A DNA stretch of 35,367 nt from an uncultured Succinivibrio sp. (GTDB lineage Bacteria; Pseudomonadota; Gammaproteobacteria; Enterobacterales; Succinivibrionaceae), in NCBI GenBank assembly GCA_900767695.1, contig CAAGAC010000051.1:1-35367 (forward strand), given 5' to 3'. The notes beneath the pieces are model-generated. The model ran no database searches. It saw nothing but the letters and a program-made list of their open reading frames with translations, and had not been told where the DNA came from. The position numbers and the translations under genes are program-made. Of the stretch, positions 7,604-15,048 are shown in pieces (positions within the stretch are counted from its first letter, which is position 1; the number at the start of each line of letters is the position of its first letter).

Positions 7604-8848
7604 ATGTACAAGGAAAGGCTGACAGACTCCCTTCTTAAGAAGTACCTCTCGGTGATCGGCGCCGTGCGCGTCACGGGCCCCAGGGGCTGCGGCAAAACCA
7701 CCTCGGCGCTGCGGCTGTCCAGGAGCGCGCTTGTCCTTGACGGCGCGGACCTGGACTGCAGCCTTGCGATGATCTCCCCGTCAGACGCGCTCAAGGGAGC
7801 AGCGCCGAGGCTTGTGGACGAGTGGCAGCTCGCCCCGTGGATCTGGGATTCCGCCCGCCGCGCCGTGGACTTGCGCGCCAGCCCCGGTCAGTTCATCTTC
7901 ACGGGATCAGCAGTCCATGACGAACGCGCCATCTTCCACTCGGGCACCGGGCGCTTTGCCTTCATCGCCATGCGCACGATGTCGCTATTCGAGTCGGGCG
8001 AGTCGACAGGCTCTGTCAGCCTGCGGAGGCTCTTCGAGCCTTCATGTGAGATAGAGGGCCAGAGCAGCCTCTCCCTTGAGGACAGCGCGTGCCTCATCTG
8101 CCGCGGCGGCTGGCCTGCCGCATTGGGTAAGACCGGCGGCGCCTTGCCTGAGAGCGCGCGCGGGCGCCTTGATGCGATAGTCGAAAGCGAGATTTCCAAG
8201 GTCGATGGAGTGCGGCGCAGCCCGAAGACGGCACGGCTGCTCCTAAAGTCTTTTGCAAGGATCATGGGCGCGCAGGCGACCGCCCGCGCGATCGCTGGCG
8301 GCATGGCAGGCGACGGGATCAGCAAGGCAACCGCCTTGTCCTACCTCAAAGCGCTCAGAAACCTCTTTCTCATAGAGGACTCCCCGCCTGCGGTGCCGCG
8401 CCTGCTGACACGGACGCCCGTCAGGACCGCTGGAGCGAGCTATCTTGCAGATCCGTCCCTGGGCGCGGCCGCCCTGGGGCTTGGACCTTCGGAGCTTCTT
8501 GGCGATCTCAGGACCATGGACCGCCTGTTCAGATGCATGGCGATCCGCGATCTGCGCGTCTACGCTGAAGCCTTCAACGGCAGGATCCTCCACTATCGCG
8601 ACAAGACCAACCTTGAGTGCGACGCGGTTGTCCGCTTTGGAGCCGACAGCTACGGGCTCGTGGAGGCAAGGCTTGGCGGCACTCTCGTGGAGGAAGGCGC
8701 CAGGAGCCTTCTTGCACTTGCCGGCAAGCTAGACCAGAGCGTGCTGCCCGCTCCATCCTTCATGATGGTGCTCACGGCCACAGGCAAGTACGCCTACAGG
8801 AGAAAAGACGGGGTGTGCGTGGTTCCCATCGGCTGCCTTGGCCCCTGA
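7604..8848 (+). CDS. AAA_14/DUF4143 family ATPase
   Basis: This 414-residue protein has an N-terminal P-loop domain with Walker A TGPRGCGKTT, the acidic motif RLVDEWQ followed by APWIWDSARRAVD, and the sensor-like FIFTGSA. The C-terminal DUF4143 part includes TALSYLKALRNLFLIED, LADPSLGAAALGLG, IRDLRVYAEAF and HYRDKTNLECDAVV. DUF4143 has a PD-(D/E)XK nuclease-like fold. Here the usual E-x-K ending (EVKLG) reads EARLG and the usual FES before the RDL motif reads FRC, so nuclease activity is doubtful. The cellular role of this family is unknown. I chose ATG 7604 because GAGG lies 9 nt upstream; ATGs at 7589 and 7595 lack suitable sites. Confidence 0.88.
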   Translation: MYKERLTDSLLKKYLSVIGAVRVTGPRGCGKTTSALRLSRSALVLDGADLDCSLAMISPSDALKGAAPRLVDEWQLAPWIWDSARRAVDLRASPGQFIFTGSAVHDERAIFHSGTGRFAFIAMRTMSLFESGESTGSVSLRRLFEPSCEIEGQSSLSLEDSACLICRGGWPAALGKTGGALPESARGRLDAIVESEISKVDGVRRSPKTARLLLKSFARIMGAQATARAIAGGMAGDGISKATALSYLKALRNLFLIEDSPPAVPRLLTRTPVRTAGASYLADPSLGAAALGLGPSELLGDLRTMDRLFRCMAIRDLRVYAEAFNGRILHYRDKTNLECDAVVRFGADSYGLVEARLGGTLVEEGARSLLALAGKLDQSVLPAPSFMMVLTATGKYAYRRKDGVCVVPIGCLGP

Positions 8849-8909
8849 GGGGAGCGCCCGACTGCAAAAGAATTTAAAATGTCAGATGAACAGACATGAG
8901 GAGATGACA

Positions 8910-9746
8910 ATGACAGTTCAAAGCTATGTGAAGCTCAACGACGGGGCCAGGATCCCGCAGCTAGGATTCGGCGTGTTCCTTGCCAAGGATGGCGACGAGA
9001 CCTATGGCGCGGTGCGCGCGGCGCTTGACTGCGGCTACCGCCACATCGACACCGCCGCCGTCTACGGCAACGAGGCGTCGGTGGGCAGGGCGATCCGCGA
9101 CAGCGGCGTGGATCGCGACGAGATCTTCGTGACGACGAAGATCTGGAACGACGACGTGCGCGCCCGCCGCACCGAGGATGCGCTTCAGGAGTCCTTGAAG
9201 CGCCTTGGCCTTGACCACGTGGATCTCTGCCTCATCCACTGGCCTGCCGACGGCTGGGAGGAGGCGTGGAAGGCCCTTGCCGATGCAAAGAAGGCCGGCC
9301 TTGCCCGCAGCATCGGCGTGAGCAACTTCCAGATCCCCCGCCTGGTGAGGCTTGGGGAGATCTCCGATGCCGTCCCTGCCGTCAACCAGGTCGAGTGCCA
9401 CCCCAGGCTCCCCCAGCACGAGCTCAAGCATTTCTGCGCCGATCACGGCGGGATCCTGCTTGAGGCCTGGAGCCCGCTTGGCGGCAGCCGCAAGGGCGAG
9501 TCGCTGCGCGGGAACCCGGTGCTCGAGGAAATCGCCTCCGAGCACGGCAGGAGCACCGCGCAGATCCTGATCCGCTGGCAGCTTGAGCGCGGGATCATCG
9601 TCCTGCCCAAGTCCGTGCACAAGGAGCGCATCGGGCAGAACCTCGACGTGTTCGACTTCGAGCTCACCAAGGAGGACTGCGACCGCATCTGCACGCTCGA
9701 CGACGGCTACCGCTACGGCTCAAGCCCGGACACCTTCGACTTCTGA
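8910..9746 (+). CDS. Aldo/keto reductase (2,5-diketo-D-gluconate reductase-like)
   Basis: This 278-residue cytoplasmic NADPH-dependent oxidoreductase has an intact catalytic tetrad: D47 and Y52 in CGYRHIDTAAVYGNE, K77 in TTKIWN, and H110 in LCLIHWP. It also has the cofactor segments SIGVSNF, AVNQVECHP and LPKSVHKERI. The length and motifs fit the DkgA/DkgB group (about 270 residues), which reduce small carbonyls such as methylglyoxal or keto-sugars; the true substrate cannot be told. The ATG at 8910 sits 6 nt after GAGGAG; an ATG two codons earlier directly abuts that site and is less likely. It lies 61 nt after the DUF4143 gene. Confidence 0.93.
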   Translation: MTVQSYVKLNDGARIPQLGFGVFLAKDGDETYGAVRAALDCGYRHIDTAAVYGNEASVGRAIRDSGVDRDEIFVTTKIWNDDVRARRTEDALQESLKRLGLDHVDLCLIHWPADGWEEAWKALADAKKAGLARSIGVSNFQIPRLVRLGEISDAVPAVNQVECHPRLPQHELKHFCADHGGILLEAWSPLGGSRKGESLRGNPVLEEIASEHGRSTAQILIRWQLERGIIVLPKSVHKERIGQNLDVFDFELTKEDCDRICTLDDGYRYGSSPDTFDF

Positions 9747-9902
9747 CCCTTTCAGGCCCAGCTGCATGGGCGGGTCGTCGCCGCACCAAAAGACATCATC
9801 ATGTGGATATTCTCCCTGATACGCTTTAATTTGGTGCACAAGCCCCCGCCCTGCCGCATCCGCGATAGGCTTTAGCTGTGAACAGAAAAACAGGAGGCCA
9901 TC

Positions 9903-10079
9903 ATGGAAAGATTCGTAGAAGCCTGCAGGGCCGCAGCCAGGGCCTGGTGCCGCGCCACCGCCTGCCTCCAGTCTCTTCTTCCGGCAGGGCAGTCGTGCGG
10001 GGACATGAACCTCGTGTGCGTCACCGCTGTCTCGATGCCCGCCCCGTTCCCGCAGTGCGTCATCAGGGCCATGCCTTGA
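9903..10079 (+). CDS. Possible 58-residue cysteine-containing small protein
   Basis: An ATG preceded by AGGAGG at 6-nt spacing opens 58 codons ending in TGA. The product starts MERFVEACRAAARAWCRATA, contains six cysteines, has no obvious signal peptide or membrane helix, and is not recognised. It has no neighbour within 150 nt on either side. The strong ribosome site is the main evidence. In GC-rich DNA short open frames arise by chance, so this is tentative; no clear promoter was found. Confidence 0.35.
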   Translation: MERFVEACRAAARAWCRATACLQSLLPAGQSCGDMNLVCVTAVSMPAPFPQCVIRAMP

Positions 10080-10106
10080 TCCAATCTGCCTGACGATTTG
10101 CCGCGC

Positions 10107-10133
10107 GCCGCGCCCCCTGCTCTTGGGCGCGGC
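10107..10133 (+). terminator. GC-rich hairpin after the small ORF
   Basis: A 9-bp perfect stem (GCCGCGCCC/GGGCGCGGC) with a 9-nt loop lies 28 nt past the small ORF stop. No U-run follows, so it is a weak terminator candidate. Confidence 0.3.
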
Positions 10134-10272
10134 GGGCGGTACTGAAACTCCATCCAGATGGCGCTGCCCGTCTAGCCATCCACTGCCGCCTCGCGGCGCA
10201 TTCGCTTCCCCCCCCTGCTCTGCGCATCTGCCTTGTCCCCTTGTCCTTCGCAGCGCAGGATCGCATCGCCGA

Positions 10273-10304
10273 TGTTGGAAGTCCAACAGAAAATGTTTTA
10301 CATT
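10273..10304 (+). promoter_or_regulatory. Candidate deoR promoter overlapped by a palindromic operator
   Basis: TGTTGGAAGTCCAACA (10273-10288) is a perfect palindrome of two 7-nt arms around AG. It contains a possible -35 TTGGAA, with TACATT 18 bp downstream as -10. The arrangement suits autorepression by the adjacent DeoR-type protein, which is inference. Confidence 0.4.
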
Positions 10305-10359
10305 TGATGCAGGCGGGGCGCGATGCGCCCCGCGCGCTTTAAGCACAAACGGAGGCGGA

Positions 10360-11193
10360 ATGAACACCAGCAGGAATGACAAGCTCTCCAAGTCCGAGCG
10401 CCAGGAGCTCATCACCAGCAGGCTGCGCAGCTCGCCCGCGCTCAGGGTCTCGGAGCTTGCCTCCGAGATCAAGGTCTCGACCGAGACCATCAGGCGCGAT
10501 CTTGCAGAGCTCGAGGAGCGCGGGCTCATCAGCCGCACCTACGGCGGGGCGGCACGGCCCATGGAGCCCGAGCCCGGCTACGACGAGCGCGACCGGCTCT
10601 TCACGCGCGAGCGCGAGGGGATCGCGATGGCCATCTGCTCTGAGGTCAAGGACGGGGAGATCCTCATCATCGGAAGCGGCGCCACCACCGGGCGCATCGC
10701 AGCGCGCCTTGCCGCCGTCAGGCGCGGCCTCAAGATCTTCACGGACTCGACCGCGGTGGCGGCCGCGCTAGCCCAGAACCCCACCTTCCGCGTAAGGATG
10801 CTGCCGGGGCTCTACAACGGCGACGAGCGCTGCGTCTACGGCCCCGAGACCGTGGCCGCGGTGTCGCGGATCTTTGCAAACACCGCGCTCCTGGGCGCCT
10901 CGGGCTTCACCGGCTCGGGCGTGAGCAACGCCGACGCCGACATCGCCGAGACCTACGCGGCCATGGCCTCCCGCGCCACCCGCGTCGTCATCGCCGCCGA
11001 TCACTCCAAGACCGCCCGCGAGTCGGTGCTCACCTACTGCACCTGGGATCAGGTAAGCGAGCTGGTCACCGACATGGCGCCCTCTGATCCCGACATCCTC
11101 GCCGCGCTCAAGTCCCACGGCGTCGAGCTCAAGGTGACCTCGGGCCACGACGGCGGGATCCTGGAGGAGGGCAGGCTGCATCTGGGGTTCTGA
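10360..11193 (+). CDS. DeoR/GlpR-family transcriptional regulator
   Basis: This 277-residue repressor-type protein has an N-terminal winged helix-turn-helix (residues about 10-65: ELITSRLRSSPALRVSELAS, VSTETIRRDLAELEERGLISRTYGGA) and a DeoRC sugar-phosphate sensor domain (GSGATTGRIAARLA, FTDSTAVAAAL, LLGASGFTGSGVS, VVIAADHSK). DeoR proteins typically control sugar-utilisation operons and are released by phosphorylated sugars. No such operon adjoins it; the nearest candidate target is its own promoter or the aldo/keto reductase upstream. The ATG at 10360 follows GGAGG and opens exactly at the family N-terminus; the frame upstream is spurious. Confidence 0.93.
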   Translation: MNTSRNDKLSKSERQELITSRLRSSPALRVSELASEIKVSTETIRRDLAELEERGLISRTYGGAARPMEPEPGYDERDRLFTREREGIAMAICSEVKDGEILIIGSGATTGRIAARLAAVRRGLKIFTDSTAVAAALAQNPTFRVRMLPGLYNGDERCVYGPETVAAVSRIFANTALLGASGFTGSGVSNADADIAETYAAMASRATRVVIAADHSKTARESVLTYCTWDQVSELVTDMAPSDPDILAALKSHGVELKVTSGHDGGILEEGRLHLGF

Positions 11194-11237
11194 GCCCTGA
11201 TTGAAAGGTTGGCGGCAGGCCTTGTGCCTGCCCGACG

Positions 11238-11270
11238 AAAAACGGGATGGCTCGCCGCCATCCCGTTTTT
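11238..11270. terminator. Bidirectional Rho-independent terminator between deoR and purA
   Basis: A 13-bp stem (AAAAACGGGATGG/CCATCCCGTTTTT) with a 7-nt loop has T-runs on both strands. It serves deoR on the plus strand and purA, the last gene of the superoperon, on the minus strand. Confidence 0.9.
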
Positions 11271-11289
11271 TGATGCCTTATGCCCTGGC

Positions 11290-12588
11290 TTAGGCGAACG
11301 GATCCTCAAGCGTGATGGTCTGGTTGCGCTCGGGGCCGGTGGAGAGGATCGCGACCTTGACGCCGGAGAACTCCTCCAGGCGCCTCACGTACCTGCGGGC
11401 GTTCTCGGGGAGGGCGTCCCACGAGGTGATCCCGAAGGTGCTCTGCTTCCAGCCCGGCATGGTCTCGTACACAGGCTCCACGCCCTCGTAGTCGTAGGCC
11501 GAGAACGGGGGCAGATCCCTGACCTGGCCGTCGGGGTAGCGGTAGCCGGTGCAGATCTTGACCTCGTCGAGATCGTCGAGCACGTCGAGCTTCATCAGCG
11601 CCAGGCCCGAGAGGCTGTTGAGCACCGCGCTGCGGTGCATCGCCACGGCGTCGAACCAGCCGGTGCGGCGAGGGCGCCCGGTGACCGCGCCGAACTCCTT
11701 GCCGCGCTGGCGGATGTGCTCGCCAAGCTCGTCCTTGAGCTCGGTCGGGTACGGGCCGCCGCCGACGCGGGTGGTGTAGACCTTGGCGATGCCGAGCACG
11801 TAGTCGATGGACAGCGGGCCGGCGCCGGAGCCGGTGACGCAGCCGCCTGCGGTGGTGTTCGAGGAGGTCACGTACGGATAGGTGCCGAAGTCGATGTCGA
11901 GGAAGGTGCCCTGCGCCCCCTCGAAGAGGATCTTCTTGCCGTCCCTGCGTGCCTTGGCGAGCATGTCGGAGACGTCGCCGACCATCTTCAGGAGGCGGTC
12001 GCGGTAGCCGTCGACCTGCTCCATGACGCTCTCAAAGCTAACCTCCTCGGCGTGGAAGTAGTTCTTGAGCATGAAGTTGCGGTAGTCGAGCAGGCGCTTG
12101 AGCTTCTCGACGAAGAAGTCCATGTGCATGAGATCGCCCACGCGCACGCCGCGGCGGGCCACCTTGTCCTCGTAGCAAGGGCCGATGCCGCGGCCGGTGG
12201 TGCCGATGGCGCCCTTGCCGCGGGCCTTCTCGGAGGCCTTGTCGATGGCAGGGTGGATCGGGAGCAGCAGCGAGCAGGAGCCGTTGACAGTGATGCGCTC
12301 CTCGGCGTCGGCCACGCCGGCCTCCTTGAGCTCCCCGATCTCCTCGAAGAGGGCGGCGGGGTTCACCACCACGCCGCTGCCGATGAGGCAGCGGCAGTCG
12401 GGGTGCATGATCCCGGAGGGCACGAGCCTGACCACGACCTTGCGGTCGCCGACCACCAGCGTGTGGCCGGCGTTGTTGCCGCCCTGGCTGCGGACGACGA
12501 CGTTGGCCTCCGAGGTGAGCAGATCCGCCACCTTGCCTTTGCCTTCATCGCCCCACTGGGTTCCGAGCACAATCACATTCTTGGGCAT
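11290..12588 (-). CDS. purA: Adenylosuccinate synthetase
   Basis: This 432-residue enzyme makes adenylosuccinate from IMP, aspartate and GTP, the first committed step to AMP. It has the N-terminal GTP loop QWGDEGKGK, the segment GGNNAGHT, GTTGRGIGPCYEDK, FEGAQGTFLDIDFGTYP, TRVGGGPYPTE and the C-terminal STGPERNQTI. The length equals E. coli PurA (432). It is the last gene of the superoperon, but a terminator-like hairpin separates it from hflC, so it may also have its own promoter. Confidence 0.98.
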   Translation of the reverse strand: MPKNVIVLGTQWGDEGKGKVADLLTSEANVVVRSQGGNNAGHTLVVGDRKVVVRLVPSGIMHPDCRCLIGSGVVVNPAALFEEIGELKEAGVADAEERITVNGSCSLLLPIHPAIDKASEKARGKGAIGTTGRGIGPCYEDKVARRGVRVGDLMHMDFFVEKLKRLLDYRNFMLKNYFHAEEVSFESVMEQVDGYRDRLLKMVGDVSDMLAKARRDGKKILFEGAQGTFLDIDFGTYPYVTSSNTTAGGCVTGSGAGPLSIDYVLGIAKVYTTRVGGGPYPTELKDELGEHIRQRGKEFGAVTGRPRRTGWFDAVAMHRSAVLNSLSGLALMKLDVLDDLDEVKICTGYRYPDGQVRDLPPFSAYDYEGVEPVYETMPGWKQSTFGITSWDALPENARRYVRRLEEFSGVKVAILSTGPERNQTITLEDPFA

Positions 12589-12651
12589 TTTCCATTTCCT
12601 CGCGGCAGGCCGCCGCCTGCCATTTGCTGCTAAAAGAGATCGGGACGCGCA

Positions 12652-12675
12652 AAAATCCCGCCAAGGCGGGATTTT
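12652..12675 (-). terminator. Terminator between hflC and purA
   Basis: A near-perfect stem (AAAATCCCGC/GCGGGATTTT, 4-nt loop) is followed on the minus strand by a T-run. It lies 12 nt past the hflC stop. Confidence 0.8.
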
Positions 12676-12687
12676 AACTCATTGCGC

Positions 12688-13692
12688 TTATTCGGGGCGG
12701 GCGCCCTTGGGCCTGGTCGATTTTGATCCATCCCAGCTCTCGAAGAACCTGAAGAAGTCCCCTTTAGGCTTCATCACCAGCACGTCGCGCCCGGTGGTCA
12801 TCGAGCTGCGGTAGGCGTCCATCGAGCGGAGGAACTCGAAGAGCTCGGGGCTGCGCTCGTAGGTCTCGGCGTAGATCCTCACCGCCTCGGCGTCGCCGTC
12901 GCCGCGCAGCGCGCGGGCGGCCTTCTCGGCCTCGGCGATCTTGACGGTGACCTCGCGGTCGGCCTGGGCCCTGATGGCCTCGGCGTCCTTGCGGCCCTGC
13001 GAGCGGTGGAGCTTGGCCACCGCGTCGCGCTCGGCGCGCATGCGCTGGTAGATCGAGTTGGAGACCTCGGGCGGGAGGTTTATCTGCTTGATGCGCACGT
13101 CGACGATGCGCACGCCGAGATCCCTCGCGGACGAGCCGATGTCGCGCAGCGCGTTCTGCATGACCTCGTCGCGCTTGGAGGCTAGGCTGCCGGACTCGTC
13201 CTCGGAGGCCGGGGACTGGCTGTCAAACTCGTCCTCGGCGCGGTCGGAGTTCTTGCCCGACACGATCTCCTGGATGGTAAGGCGGCCGATCTGGCTTCTC
13301 AGCGAGTTGTTGATCTTGCGGGAGAGCAGATCCTCGGCCTGCATGCGGTTGCCGCCTGCGGTGGTGAGATAGTAGGTCGCCGCGTCCTCGATCTGCCACT
13401 TGACGTAGGAGTCGATGATCACGTCCTTCTTCTCGGAGGTGACGAAGCGGTTGGCGCTCTGATCGATGGTCTGGATGCGCGCGTCGAGGATCTTCACCTT
13501 GTCGATCATCGGGATCTTGAAGTGGAGGCCCGGCTGCTTGATGTCGAGCCTGGAGTCCGCGCCGCGGATGACCTTGCCAAAGCGGGTCACGATGCCCACC
13601 TGGCCCTCGGTCACCACGTAGAGCGAGCTGAATCCAAGGAAGCCAAGCACTATCGCCAGTGCGAGGATGATGTTGAGCCCTGCGTTCTTCAC
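12688..13692 (-). CDS. hflC: HflC, modulator of FtsH protease
   Basis: This 334-residue SPFH/Band 7 protein (the E. coli length) has one N-terminal membrane anchor (IILALAIVLGFLGFSSLYVV). The SPFH domain starts EGQVGIVTRFGKV, and a coiled coil rich in Glu/Ala/Arg lies near residues 220-275 (RAERDAVAKLHRSQGRKDAE). With HflK it forms the large periplasm-facing cage that encloses FtsH and restrains its degradation of membrane proteins. An insert around residues 155-175 (SDRAEDEFDSQSPASEDESG) is acidic and Ser-rich. The start is GTG with GAGG upstream, 2 nt after the hflK stop. Confidence 0.97.
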   Translation of the reverse strand: MKNAGLNIILALAIVLGFLGFSSLYVVTEGQVGIVTRFGKVIRGADSRLDIKQPGLHFKIPMIDKVKILDARIQTIDQSANRFVTSEKKDVIIDSYVKWQIEDAATYYLTTAGGNRMQAEDLLSRKINNSLRSQIGRLTIQEIVSGKNSDRAEDEFDSQSPASEDESGSLASKRDEVMQNALRDIGSSARDLGVRIVDVRIKQINLPPEVSNSIYQRMRAERDAVAKLHRSQGRKDAEAIRAQADREVTVKIAEAEKAARALRGDGDAEAVRIYAETYERSPELFEFLRSMDAYRSSMTTGRDVLVMKPKGDFFRFFESWDGSKSTRPKGARPE

Positions 13693-13694
13693 TT

Positions 13695-14936
13695 TCAGTT
13701 CCTCCTCTGGCCGTAGCTGCCGTAGCCGGTGCCGTTGAGCGGCGGGTAGCCGCGGGATGCAGTCTGCTGCCCCGAGCCCTGCTGGCCCTGGGACTGGCCC
13801 TGGCTGTCAGAGGCCTTCTTCGCAGCCTCCTCCTTGAGCGCGCGCGCCGCGTCGTCGGCGCTCCTGGCCTCCGCGGCCCTGCCCTGCGCCTCCTGCGGCA
13901 GCGGCAGGTAGATGACCGGCGACGAGCCCTGCGGGGTGTCGAGGATCACCTTGCGCGACTTCTCCATCACCTGCTGCATGGTCTCGTAGTAGATCCTCTG
14001 CCTGGTGATGTCAGGCGCCTTCTCGTACTCGGGAAGGACCTTCTCGAAGCGCGCGACCTCGCCCTGGGCGTTGAGCACGACCTGCGAGCGGTAGGCCTCG
14101 GCCTCCTGGCGGATGCGCTGGACCTGGCCGTCGGCCTTGGGCAGCACCTCGTTGGCGTAGGCCTCGGCCTCGCGCTTGAAGCGCTGCTCGTCCTCCTGCG
14201 CGGAGATGGCGTCGTCGAACGCGGCCTTGACCTGATCAGGAGCGCGCGCCGGCAGGAAGTTCATGTCCACGATGGAGAGGCCGGTGTTGTACGGCTCGAT
14301 TATGGAGGTCAGAAGCTCCCTGGTGTTCTGGCGCACCATCTCGCGGCCCGAGGTGAGGATGTCATCCATCAGGGTGTGGCCCACGACGTAGCGCAGCGCG
14401 CTGTCGGTGGCCTCCAGGAGCGTGTGGTCCGGATCGGTGGTGCTGTAGAGGTACTTGACCGGATCGGAGATGCGGTACTGCACGTCCATCTCGACGATGA
14501 CCACGTTCTCGTCCTGGGTCAGCATGGTGCCCGAGGACTGGAGCGCGCGCACCTGCTCGATGTCGACGACGTTGACGGTATCAACGCCGGGGATCCTCCA
14601 GCGCAGTCCAGGATCGGTCACGTCGTAGATCTTGCCAAAGCGCAGCACGACGCCGCGCTCGGCCTCGCGCACGGTGTAGAAGCCCGAGACGATGACGCCG
14701 GCAAGCACGAGGCCGATGGCCGCGCCGATGATCGAGCCCGAGCGGCCCTTGCGCCAGCTCCCGCCCGATCCGCCGGACCTGCCCCCGCCGCCCAGGATCT
14801 TCTTGAGGAATCCTGCGGCCTGGGAGCCCAGATCGCTGCCGCGCTGGGGGTTGTCGCGCCCCCACGGATCGCGGCCGCCATTGCCGCCATTGCCGCCATC
14901 GTTGCCGCCGCCGCTGCCGGGGGCGTTCCAGCCCAT
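13695..14936 (-). CDS. hflK: HflK, modulator of FtsH protease
   Basis: This SPFH/Band 7 protein of 413 residues from ATG 14936 begins MGWNAPGSGGG, like E. coli MAWNQPG, and has a Gly/Asp-rich cytoplasmic tail. A single membrane helix (IIGAAIGLVLAGVIVSGFY) is followed by the SPFH domain (VREAERGVVLRFGKI) and a long coiled coil. The C-terminus is Gln/Ser/Gly-rich. It pairs with HflC around FtsH. The start is uncertain: an in-frame ATG at 14960 adds eight residues, and neither has a clear ribosome site. A GGAGAGGGG stretch lies further upstream, inside or beside the hairpin at 14971-14986. Confidence 0.95.
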   Translation of the reverse strand: MGWNAPGSGGGNDGGNGGNGGRDPWGRDNPQRGSDLGSQAAGFLKKILGGGGRSGGSGGSWRKGRSGSIIGAAIGLVLAGVIVSGFYTVREAERGVVLRFGKIYDVTDPGLRWRIPGVDTVNVVDIEQVRALQSSGTMLTQDENVVIVEMDVQYRISDPVKYLYSTTDPDHTLLEATDSALRYVVGHTLMDDILTSGREMVRQNTRELLTSIIEPYNTGLSIVDMNFLPARAPDQVKAAFDDAISAQEDEQRFKREAEAYANEVLPKADGQVQRIRQEAEAYRSQVVLNAQGEVARFEKVLPEYEKAPDITRQRIYYETMQQVMEKSRKVILDTPQGSSPVIYLPLPQEAQGRAAEARSADDAARALKEEAAKKASDSQGQSQGQQGSGQQTASRGYPPLNGTGYGSYGQRRN

Positions 14937-14970
14937 GGTGTCAGATGAGATCTGCTTCATTTGGAATTGC

Positions 14971-14986
14971 GGGGACCGCCGTCCCC
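14971..14986 (-). other. Small hairpin in the hflX-hflK gap
   Basis: GGGGAC and GTCCCC form a perfect 6-bp stem with a 4-nt loop, close to the hflK start. The purine-rich GGAGAGGGG on the minus strand partly lies in this stem, so folding may affect hflK translation. This is inference. Confidence 0.4.
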
Positions 14987-15048
14987 TCTCCTGACTTGCT
15001 TGTAGTAAAGAAATTCATGATGGAAGGCGCGTGCGCAGGCCAGTCCGC

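Larger units (their letters stand above)
9747..10359. other. Long intergenic region between aldo/keto reductase and DeoR genes
   Basis: This 613-nt stretch has no long gene that I accept. It holds a small ORF with a strong ribosome site (9903-10079), a 9-bp GC hairpin (10107-10133), a C-run, a 16-bp palindrome (10273-10288) and a short GC palindrome at 10315-10331 (GGGGCGC, loop GAT, GCGCCCC) just before the deoR ribosome site. Confidence 0.5.

Noticed and set aside
9720..10538. Minus-strand frame of 272 codons
   Set aside because: It runs antisense into the start of the DeoR gene and shows no recognisable domain or ribosome site.
11209..12633. Long plus-strand frame of 474 codons
   Set aside because: It is the antisense shadow of purA, which has all family motifs; the shadow product is low-complexity Val/Ala/Asp/His-rich sequence.
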